A DNA stretch of 64,000 nt from Paralichthys olivaceus (taxonomy: Eukaryota; Chordata; Actinopteri; Pleuronectiformes; Paralichthyidae), in NCBI RefSeq assembly GCF_024713975.1, contig NC_091111.1, forward strand, positions 14,672,501 to 14,736,500, written 5' to 3'. Below, in pieces: positions 38,263 through 48,677 of the stretch. Each line of letters starts with the position of its first letter. The stretch's first letter is position 1. The position numbers and the translations under genes were made by a program. Under the pieces are notes generated by a model. It was not told where the DNA came from. It made no database searches and saw only the letters and a program-made list of their open reading frames with translations.

Positions 38263-41200
38263 ACCACTTTAATATCATTAAACAAGTAATTAAATAAAAT
38301 AAGCTTACCTGCAATAAAACCAGGGGCATAATTAGTGGATCTTGATTAAAAAAAGGAATAGTTAGGGGATTAACTTGCATTATTGAATTTAAGGGGACTG
38401 TAGTTCAAACTAAAATTATATCCAAGTTAGTAAAGTAATAAGTAATAAACTGGAATCATCTTTTATAATCTCTAAAAACAACTGCAGATTATTGATGATG
38501 AATTTCATTCAGATGCAAGAACTTAATATTATTGGTTCAGTTGAGTGCAGCTTAACTTAACCAGATGTCAACATCAGTCAAGACTTGAGCACAAACTATC
38601 ATCTGCTCTGTTAACACTCCTCATATAGAGCTAGCAGCTCCATTCCTGATGAGGACCACTGGGAAGGGAGCAGCAGATCTGGGGCTGAGGCCTCTGTCTG
38701 TCCGGAGTGGGAATAACTCCATCTCTCCCTGATAAAGGCAACGAGCTCTGGCGATGCTCAGTTAAGTTTTATAGTCAGATATGCACAGACGATTGGGCCA
38801 GCTGTGCAGTGTCATATATTCCTAAACAAACCCTGCAGGAACCGAACTCTGACCCCCTGCACATATGGGTTACACGCCTCACACTTGTTCGTGCACTTAA
38901 AAACGTGCAAACATTACGTGCACATGCACACGCAGCAGAACAAGAAAGTAACAGTGCGCTCTGCACAAAAGTTTAGACTACGTGACCCTTGTTAAACCAG
39001 GATAAATCATATGCTCTGTTAAAGCGCATTAAAGCTACAGTCTTAGAAATGGCTTTTCTGTAACCGCACACATGCAAATAGGGACATTAATTACAATCTG
39101 TCACCCGCATCTGAATCTGTCGTCTGCTGTGTCAGTTAAAGGGAAGTGGGAACAAAGGATGTGAAACCGAGCCGCACTTTCTATAAATCACCTGTTGACT
39201 CTCACTTGCACGGCTCCCCTCCGGTTGCTGTGGCGATGAGCACGAGTCACTTTCTGGATGCAAACTGTTTCAATCAAACGAGCTGTGTAACACTCCCCGG
39301 CCGCAAAAGCCCCCCCCCCCCCGTAGTATTCTCTCCCTGCCACAGCTCTGTTTATTTTGGAACAAGAGCAAGACAAACCCAAGTGACGTCTTATTTATTT
39401 TCCCGCTCTCACCCTCTCCTCCCCTCAACAAGCCAGAGTCGCGAAGAAGAATTCCTTGATGATCCATCAGGATCAGTGCAAAGTGTGTGTTCTCCGGAGC
39501 GTTGACATCAAACACACACACACGTACGGATATAATGAAGTGTGACCAGGTCTGATGCTACAACACAGGGACATAATGAGACGCACTATCAGATAAAAGC
39601 CTGTGAGCAACGGCCCGAGTGACAAGCTTGATTGTGGTTTGTACCTGAGGTGGTCTGATTGTTGTCTCATGACTTTAAAGTGTTTTTAAAAGTACTGTAG
39701 TGATAAAAGTATGTTTCTGTCAGCATGTTGGGTCACTGCTCTATACACTCATCTCTTGTTCAAGTCATTTACAGTGTTTTCTGCAGAACTTTAATATCAT
39801 TTCTTTGAAAGGTAAAGAAAAACATGTGGTACACTCGTCACCGTTTTTCTCTCTAAATTATAAAATCTGATTTGATAAAGCGAGGATGCGTTTCGATGAC
39901 TTGACATTCGCTGAATGAAGAGGCAAAAAACCTAATCAAGTTCATCTTGTTATTCAGTGAGTGGTGTTTCGTGTTAGCTGTTCTCCAAAAAACGGCATCT
40001 GTGAGGCTCGATAAGCACTGTAAAGAGGAAATGAGGAAACCTCAGGCTAAACTCAGCAGACTCACCATTTATCTTCAGAGAGGCTGGTGCAGGTGACCCC
40101 AGCTGCAAAGTGTGTCACATTCTGCTGAGACTGTGCCGCAGTGTGTGCCGTGCACTGCAAAACAATAAAACATCACACAGGAACTCACTCAACCAATCCA
40201 TTTTATATTATTTATATTTGTATAACAAATCAATGGCAATATAAAAAATAATAAAGGGACGCTCGTAACCACAGAGTATCCTGTGTTTTATAGTTTCCTG
40301 AATGAATTGTGAAATCAACCTTGTGCAATTCAACAACTGTATAAACACACAATACTGTTTGTAATCAGTATAAAATAAACACACAATTTATTGCTCTAGA
40401 GTATATTTTTATCTTATTATTGCTCTGCCTCTGTCTCACAATGCTTGTGTAACACGTGTGAATCAGGAATCTGTTATTCCCTGATTCTGCAGCTCCCCTC
40501 AGTTTCATAGAGCTTCACAGTGACTTTCACTTCATTGTTTAGAAATCTGCCCCAACAACTTCACTGTCAAGCACCAGGCAGCTGTGTCCAAACGATAAAG
40601 CTCTAAAATTCCTCAGTATATCTCTGGCACCACAGCAAACGGATGACAGACACGGTTTAGTGACTTGCTAGTGAGTTGGTGGAGACCAAAAACTGAGCTA
40701 AAAGAAAGTAAAGAATTGATTTGTAGAGCAGAAATGTGACTCATGTTGTTCTGTAAGTTCCATAGTCATATCCATTAGTTCAAAATAACTGTTTATGTCA
40801 ATTCAAATTTCAATGCAGTTGCAGGGACCGAGGTGCCTGCTCTTGCACGACATGTTGGTGAATGGGACCTTCTCCTGCGAGAAGTACCATGGTGATACTC
40901 AGCTGAAATCAAGCCCAGCAAGTTCAAGATAAAACTGATTGAGGTTTAAAAGACGGTTTTCACCTCTGTTATTCAGCGACGTAACTTAAAGCATCAGGTA
41001 TCGCAAATGGAGTTTGGTGTGTTTGTTTTAGTGGCAAGAAACCGGGTATCATGAGGTTTCACTGAGCTCCACTCAAGCGATAGTCTATGATTTCTGTACA
41101 TGAAAACCACCACTCAGACTCGCAGCCCAACAAAATTAATTAGCACTTGCGGCTATAGAGGCCGCTGTTGCTCAGTAAAAGTATCACAGTGCTGCTTTAA

Positions 41201-43155
41201 ATGTTTCTTTACAATGTATTTTTTGATTTCAAGCCCATGTGAAGTGACCCAACTTTGAAATTTGTACATAAACCATGAAATGTAACCTCATAACATGATA
41301 TTCTCATCACTGAGAGAAAAAACAATTTCACGCTGCTGAACGCCAGCTCTGAGGTCCAATGTGCAAGCAACTCTCTCATTTGCACACACATAACATCAAC
41401 TCCATCTGATGGCCGGACCCAGCGTATGGTTAGTTTGAAAAGCCGCAGGCAGTTCACCCTGATTTCAGAGAGCAGAGTGAAAATTTGCTGCTGATGACAG
41501 ATCATGTGAAATGAAAGTGCTTTTAACATCCTCTCTTTTGTGTTTGCATCTCAGCGGGCAGCCAGAGCACGGCCATAATCCCCCTCCCAGTGTGGACATC
41601 ACTCAGTGAATTCAGCCTCTATGGAAACGAGCAGGCGGTCGGACTGCTGCCATTTCACAGCCTTAATTAATACCAAACCTCTGCACCCTTCACAAATTAC
41701 AACATATACCGCACAGCACTGGCGCAAGACAACAGTCTGCAGTCTGCAATAAAACGGTTCCTTCACGGCCACATTAAAACGCAGAGCGGTAGGTCAGAGG
41801 ACTTCTAGCTTATAACTGATTACTGTTGGCCATCAGCTCTGAGTGTGCAGGCTGTATATTATTTGAGAAGGGTGGTGAAAGAGAGCTTAAGTAGCGCTGT
41901 CCAGGTGGCAGATTCTCAGAGGGATTCTCCTCTGTGAGAGCCAACCAAGGACAACCAGCGGAGCTTTGAGCTCGGAGGGGGAAGGGAGGAACTGGCCACC
42001 CCACAGTGCCCCGCAGGCTGTGGTCTGCAGCCAGTGCAGCAGTAGGTAACTCTGGAGCCAAGGTGGAGTGAGAAAGGAAGGGAGGAAACTCAGAGAGAAA
42101 CCATGAAAAATGTGGAGCATGAAAATGTCTCCCTTGCTTTATGGCAGCGCAGCCTGGCTTCCAAGAGAAACACATCTTTAAATTTAACTTGAGATGATTT
42201 TTTTTCCCTCCTCCACCTCCTTCTCCTTCTTCTTCTTCTTCTTCTTCCACTCCCAACTGCTGGCAAGGGCCTGGTTTTGAAAGCGAGGCCAAGATGCTTG
42301 GAAACTGCGACCATGTTAAAAAAGCACTCAATAATGTGGCTTTTTGGAAATGTGGCGACAGCTTCTGTGTGAGGGGCTCAGCTTTCAGTGTTGGTGAACA
42401 TGTTTGGTAGGTGTGCAGCTGCAGAACAGTCCGGTCTATAAAAATCTCAGGATTTACACAGCGATGGTATATTTACTGAAGGTAAATCTGAAGTGGAGGG
42501 GGAATAATGTTGAAACAGTTCATTCAGTTGCGTATTCTGCTGATTCTTTTGGGGATATTTCAATTTCGCACACAGTCCATTAAACATGAACTCTCTAAAG
42601 GCACTTTGGACAACGTGCATTTCACTCGTTCCTCGTTGTAACTTCAGACCAACTCTCTTCTAATTCTACTCGGGGAGAAACATAACAACTGCATTTGGCA
42701 TAAAAGCCCATAAATAAAAGACCTGATACGGGTTATTTCAGTGAAGTGGATTAAAATGACGGGGCGGCTGGAAACACTTTGGCCTCCGATCAAATTGAAG
42801 GTTTGTACCATGTAATAATATTTTGCTAGTCTCAGGAGGAAGTCATCTCTCATGCCGATGATTCAGAGCTCATTTGAGGAAAGAGCATCCAGCCAATCTC
42901 ATAAATCAGCGTTTGATGGAACAAACATACCTCAGAAGGAAACAGAGCATCGACAACCACTCCTGTGCTTACAACGGCTGAGTAAAATGCCCCAGCGATG
43001 ATGAACACATCTTTTTGGGTGTGGAGCTGAACTCACGTTAGCCCAGAGCTAACACCTCGGAGTGCAGACTGCCATTAAAAACATTAATTTATATCAGAGG
43101 TTTAAATGCTGTGGTCTAAGAAAGCCAGGGTATAATTTAGAAACACATTAAACCA
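38263..43155. other. Intergenic, no gene; simple repeats
   Basis: Contains a 13-C run at 39310-39322 and a TTC run at 42219-42247. The latter creates the Glu-rich section of a 173-codon minus frame (41810-42331) that I reject as a gene. The rest is AT-rich and unremarkable. Confidence 0.4.
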
Positions 43156-43159
43156 CAGT

Positions 43160-43345
43160 GAAAGGACACTACTGTACTTGTGTACAACTTTGAGATACTT
43201 GTTCTTTGCTCGAGTATTTTTTTTGACTGCTACTTCCTTTATTGTGTTGCTTGAGCAGCTGCAGTTACTTAGATTATTCTGATTTTAAGTAGAGAACATT
43301 TAAACAGCTTCTCACATATGGTTGTTATATGATAAAATACTCAAG
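43160..43345 (+). repeat. Diverged copy of a TACTTGTACTT-type fish repeat
   Basis: ACTACTGTACTTGTGTACAA, then CTTTGAGATACTTG, CTCGAGTATTTT, and CTGCAGTTACTTAGATTATT occur in the order of a dispersed element very common in fish genomes. The same family appears at 54425-54640 and, in the other half or orientation, at 45441-45725. Strongly diverged. Confidence 0.45.
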
Positions 43346-45440
43346 AGTTCAAACATACACTTTAAAAATCACTTGGGTCTAAATATGTGACGCAATAAAA
43401 CATTACCTCAGACAAATATGTCCAGTTATAATAAAATATGAAATTGTGACAACAATAATTTGACCTTTAACTGCTAATAATGTGTTTCTTTTTAATGTTA
43501 TTTACACATTGTTTTGTACAACTAACAACACAATTATGTTTTTAATTGATTTTGTTTATCCTGTATTATGCCCATGTTGTACTGAATCAAATCCGGTAAA
43601 ATCTAACCAAGTATCTTTTTAGAGTGTATGTAAAATTAGCTCACAAGCTGCAACAACACAACACCTTTTACTCGTAATATGTGTGTTTTAAAGTATTGTT
43701 CATGTACAATTTGGACTTTACTGTTTGAATCCACTCAATTTCCTATTTTAGTGGAAAATATTGCAGTTTTTAGCCACTGAGCCAGTTAATTTCCAGATTA
43801 AAGATTTTACGGACAAAACAAAGAAAAACAACATCAAAGAGCTTCTTAAGCATTTCTGAAGAATAATCCAGTGATTTGATAGAAAATTATATGTTTAAAA
43901 TGGATTTGATTAAGTTCTTCGAAAATAAAATTAATCAACGGAAATATTATTTTTATGATCACATCATCATCATCATCACGACAAAAACTGACTTCATCTT
44001 AATTTGTGAGGAAAAGGCTGATTTAACAAGATAAACCATCTTTATACTTTTTGTTTACTGCAGTTTCTCAAGCACTTGTTGAGTTATGGCTTAGCCCCCC
44101 CCCCCCCCCCCCCCCCCCTCCCCCCACCTCTGATGCATTATGGCAACTGAGGAGAAATCTCCATCAGCCTATCGAGCAACTTCACAGATAATGCCTCAAA
44201 GCGCTGGAGACGTCACAGCTTTTAGACCCGTTAATCCCTCAGCCGCCGCAGACAGAGCACCCCCTCCTCTGCTCTCACAGAGGCCATTTGTTTTACACAG
44301 TTACTTTTTCAAAGTGTTAAATATTGGCGAAATCTGCGAGGCTGGTTTGTTTTATGGGTTACCCTGTCCCGGGTTGCCAAGGGGGACATATAGGACAGCT
44401 TTTAATGGAGGCGGAAAGGCTGACATTAAATACCGGCCAGATGGACTTTCTCCTATCCTGCTCATAAAAGTTCTTAGGACAGTTCACAAATCAAGGCCTC
44501 TCAGTATTATGTTAAGCGTTTGGATTGTTATTGTTATTGTACATTTGCAAATACTAATGTAATTTATCGCTTTTCGGGCACAATTCGAGACTTAACCCAC
44601 CCAGACATTTAATATGTATAAGCATTTAACAGTTAATATTAAGTTGATGAAGTGCCTGGTGCTTTTACTGCCTTCCATGGAAACTGGCTTTCATAACTCT
44701 GACAAGGTTTTCATCCAGCGTGGAGATTAAGACGAGTGCCATCTACTTCATAACCGTTTCACAGGCCCACGTTTGGTTTACGAGAGGCAGTGCTGGAGTT
44801 TTGGGGGTAAAATATCTCCTGTGTGGAAAGGAAGCAGAAGGCAGCAGGTATACTGTAGAGTCAGGCCAGAGAGGGGAAAATGAAAAGTGAAATTCAAGAT
44901 GCGAGGCTAAAACGGAAAAACGGCGGCTCTCTGGGGGTCGGTCCTCTTTCCGGAGTGGAGGAAAGTGGACCCCTTGGTAGAGAGTTTGCGGTGGTCCAGG
45001 TTTTTGGGTCAGTCACTATGATGTTGCTGTTAACATCACAACAAATACGAGAAGGGTTTCCTTACTTAGATGTAATGATATCTGTAGAACTAATATCAGG
45101 AACACCATTATTTAATAACTGAGCAGCGTTTGGCAAAGTACAGTAACATAACATCATAATGAAGTACTATTTACTGGCACCTGATCATATCTGTGCTTCA
45201 CTACTGGCATATTGTACTTTACTTTATCTACTCATCAGTATGTTAATATCTGATGCAATACATTTTGATGTACACCATAACATGATCCAGTGATATAATT
45301 GAAATAGTCTATAACATTTAGCTTGGATATGAATTCATCAATAATACTGATCCAAATAAATCGTAATATAACACTGACAGGACCAGTACTGCAAGAAGAA
45401 TAACAAAATTAAACTTGTTAAACTAAAGTGAATGTGTCAC
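43346..45440. other. Intergenic, no gene; poly-C tract and complex block
   Basis: The poly-C run at 44095-44118 is listed separately. Directly to its right, 44130-44545 is GC-richer unique sequence holding a 140-codon plus frame (44140-44562) that resembles no family I know. It looks more like regulatory DNA than a gene. Confidence 0.4.
44095..44125. repeat. Poly-C / poly-G tract
   Basis: 24 consecutive C, one T, then six C. The minus strand is a G tract able in principle to form quadruplex or triplex structure. Length may vary between individuals or assemblies. Confidence 0.95.
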
Positions 45441-45725
45441 CATGGAGGGAGTACTCAAATATTTAACTTGAGTAAAAATAACAATACAACTACTCATAAC
45501 AAATACTTTGTTACAAGTAAAGCCCCGGCATGTCAAATGTGAAAGTAGCCTGTAATGTAATTGTCTCATGTTATAGTTTATTCATTAATAATATATCACG
45601 TTTTATATTTTACGTGTGGTCACAGTAAAATATTTGTGTCTGACATTTAATGAAGACATATAATTAAATGAAATTACTCATATAGAGTCTAAGTGACTTA
45701 AAGCTTAAAGTACATTAGGCTACTT
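45441..45725. repeat. Second-half fragment of TACTTGTACTT-type fish repeat
   Basis: GGAGTACTCAAATATTTAAC, CTTTGTTACAAGTAAAGCCC, GAAAGTAGCCTG and, at the end, AAAGTACATTAGGC are the inverted half of the family seen at 43160 and 54425. It is AT-rich and diverged, with fuzzy boundaries. Confidence 0.4.
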
Positions 45726-47690
45726 GTGTACTTAGTTTCCACCGTTGTCCGCGTGACACACAGAACTGAAACTAACTTTGACAACTACAGGACCAGTAGA
45801 TGGAAGTTTATTAAAACAGAATCACAGCATTTAGACCTAAGAATTAAAAATGATGATCAAAATAAATTAAAGAAAGTATAAAATAGAAAATAAGAGTTTC
45901 AAACAAAGTAGAGAGATATTTTTTGTCTCACTAAATAATAAACACACTCTTCGTGTTTACTTTGTTTTAAGGGGAACGATGAGATATTTGTAAAATCCTG
46001 TGTACGGCCCTGCTGACAGGACCAGCTCTGCATACTGAGAACTTTTACTTTCTTATGTACATAAAATAACACTTTGAACGCAGGACTCTGAGTCTCTCTA
46101 CAGTGTGGTGCCGCCGCTTTGACTTAAGTAAATGGTCTGCGTGTTTCAGTGAGAGCTGCTCCCAGCTTGTTTTCCATCAGGCTTATTTTTCCATCAACAA
46201 ACCTCTTAATAGCCGAGGCAGGCGTGGTGTATAAAAGCTTAGAGTGACAGACTAACTCAAATATGATTCATCAAGTTCTCTACAAAGTCATTGGAGCTCT
46301 TAAATAAACACATACAAACACATTAACATATATTACTGCACTCAGACTTATCTCACACAATCTCTATGCTGTCCCTGCACCGGAGGAATTTTCTGGAAAT
46401 GTCAGTGATTAATTTTCTACCAAATATACTTTACACCCCGCAAAACAAGTCTCAACAGTTTTAATGATTACATGGGAATAAATATTGATCTTGTTTTAAG
46501 ACCCTGAAAGTCAAAAACTCGAGCGTAGTTTAAAAAATTAAGAGTGAAAAATGTGGCCTTGAAGAAAAGCCAGTGAGGGTTATTCCAGATTTATGGAAGA
46601 CTTATAAAATACAATTACTCTCACAGACACACACGTATAGAGCTAATGTAAAGGGAGGGAGTGTGTCATGACATCATGTCATTAAACATCCTTAAGCAGC
46701 TTTTATTGTGCTGCACATTTGGAATAAAGTGGATTCCTCCTATCTCGTAATCTCTGAGCTGACACCATTGACTGTCCAGATAAGGCTGATTGAAAAAAAT
46801 TACATTTTCAACACTGCAGCATCCTCAGGCGTGATCTCTGTGTTAGTCATAATCTCAGAAGAGAAGAAGTGACGTGGAATATCAGAGCTTGGAAAAATGA
46901 CCGGAGAGGGAGGTTATGAGCAGCACTATAAATGGAGGAGATGTTGATTGTATCTTTGTCTGGATACATAAATTATACTCATCCGGGTCGTCTGTGCTAT
47001 CTGGAGCCAGCAAATGTATACAGACTATAAACTACCCTCTTCACCTCCTTCTTCTTCTTCTTCTTCTTCTTCTTCTCCTCTAACTCTCTGTGCCAGAGCT
47101 GCAGCGTCCTCCGGAGAAATGAATGTGCTGATGGGAAAAGGCCTGAAGACGTTGACATTTATAATGGAGGCAAGGACGACTTGTCTGTTGATCGTATTTA
47201 CTTTGTTTTTACTGATCAATGATGTGTTTTAGTTCATATATAAATATTAAACTAAATATGATTCAAACCAGAGTCCTGCAGTAAAAAAAAACATTGGATT
47301 TATGAATCTGCAAATGATTTGTGTTTATTTGCCTTTGTGGATGAAACCAGTCATTTTGTTTTGTTTTATGGTCATGTATGCAACATCTTGATTTTCAATT
47401 TGGGTCTTATTTAAATGGATGCTGTTTTTTTTAAAATTCCATTTTAAATGCAAAAATAAGTACAAATAAAAGTTTTTAAATAAAATAAAAACATTTTTAA
47501 GTCAATATTTTAATACCTTGCTTAAAATAAACAGCATCAGCATCCTTGCAAAAAGATTGACTGAATCATCATGAGTGAGCAACTTGCAAATTTACAGAGG
47601 AGGGATAACTTTACATATTTGATTTTATAACTATTTTTATGGATCTATTATTGCAAATATTTTTTACTGATATCCTGATTTTGCTGTTTT
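45726..47690. other. Intergenic, no gene; TTC run
   Basis: AT-rich. A TTC microsatellite lies at about 47049-47077. No exon is supported. This flank is immediately 3' of hlx. Confidence 0.4.
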
Positions 47691-47695
47691 TGTGA

Positions 47696-47785
47696 GGTGC
47701 CCTTGAGTGTTTTGAAAGGCGGCCATAAATAAAATGCATTATTGTCTTTACAACAATAATAATAAAACTAATACTAATAATAATG
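47696..47785 (+). repeat. Retroposon-type 3' tail
   Basis: TGCCCTTGAGTGTTTTGAAA followed by GGCGGCCATAAATAAAATGC and an AT-rich ATT-type tail is typical of the 3' end of fish SINE/LINE copies. It lies just beyond the candidate hlx polyadenylation signal, in the opposite orientation to hlx. Confidence 0.45.
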
Positions 47786-47811
47786 ATTACAATTTTCAAA
47801 GTAAGAAATAT

Positions 47812-47817
47812 TTTATT
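47812..47817 (-). terminator. hlx: Candidate hlx polyadenylation signal
   Basis: This is the first AATAAA on the minus strand downstream of the hlx stop, 531 bp away. It would give a 3' UTR of roughly 0.55 kb ending near 47790. No downstream GU-rich element was evaluated, and other weaker signals could be used. Confidence 0.35.
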
Positions 47818-48347
47818 TACAATATTTTCAGTGCAAATTATTATTAACAAAATAACACAATATACTGTATATCCAGACCAAAAACAAACAGGGTACATGA
47901 ACACTGCTGATGTGAACTTCTGAGATTTCATTAATAACGTGAAACAAAGTGGCTCATAACCTAAAAAATAAAATTCACAACCGCACATTTTCTTTTCTTT
48001 CACATGAGGAGACACAGAAATCTGATGGACTGAAATAATCTGTGGTTTTACTCTCACAGAGAAAATAAAACATCATGAAGATAACATCTAATAAGAATTA
48101 ACAAATGGATTTGGAGTATTTTTCCTCGTGTCTGGGTTAAAATAACGAGTCACGTTAAATAATAATAATAATAATAATACAGGTTGACTCCTCTGGTTCA
48201 CAGGATTTTAACGCACAGGCCTGGATGTGTTTGTTTATGGAGCTGACTCCTCATGTGTTTTAACATCACTGTCGTTCTTCTGTCGCAATAATAATAATAA
48301 TTCAAACCCTTTATGTCTTTGTCCATCACTTAAAAAACCTCCAGGCT

Positions 48348-48677
48348 TCATATTAGCACCTGAGAGGAGGCCGCTGTGTCTGTGGCCGTCGGCGGTGCGC
48401 TGCAGGCCGGCGCGCCCCCGCTCATGATCACGCTGGTTTTATGGAGCTCGGAAGAGTCCAAGTGTCCGTCGGAGGTTTCCTCCTCCGGGGCCTCGTCCGA
48501 GTCGCACTCGCTCCGGCCCTCGCTCTCACACTCGGACTCCTCCGGCTCTTTGGGCTCCCTGCTGCCCGGCTCCGACGCGCCCTTCTCCGGCTTCTCGTCC
48601 TTCTCCTTGTCCTTCTGCGCCTGGGCCTCTTTGGAGTGTCTCCACTTCATCCGCCTGTTCTGAAACCACACCTTCAC
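48348..48677 (-). CDS. hlx: hlx coding exon 4 (homeodomain helix 3 and tail)
   Basis: Starts after acceptor TGTCTGCAG with VKVWFQNRRMKWRHSK, the DNA-recognition helix. Residues 276-384 and the stop. The remainder is Lys/Glu/Asp/Ser-rich with no further domain. The C-terminus is ASSQVLI. Confidence 0.95.
   Translation of the reverse strand: MKVWFQNRRMKWRHSKEAQAQKDKEKDEKPEKGASEPGSREPKEPEESECESEGRSECDSDEAPEEETSDGHLDSSELHKTSVIMSGGAPACSAPPTATDTAASSQVLI

Noticed and set aside
41810-42331. 173-codon minus frame with a poly-Glu section
   Set aside because: The Glu run is a TTC microsatellite read on the other strand. The rest is not family-like.
1-47690. Exons of DUSP10 or another neighbour in the desert
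   Set aside because: I looked for phosphatase or other familiar exons in the translated frames and saw none. The neighbour gene probably lies left of the window.
47611-48057. 148-codon minus frame just 3' of hlx
   Set aside because: It overlaps the hlx 3' UTR and a retroposon tail. Ile/Val-rich content comes from AT-rich repeats, not a membrane protein.
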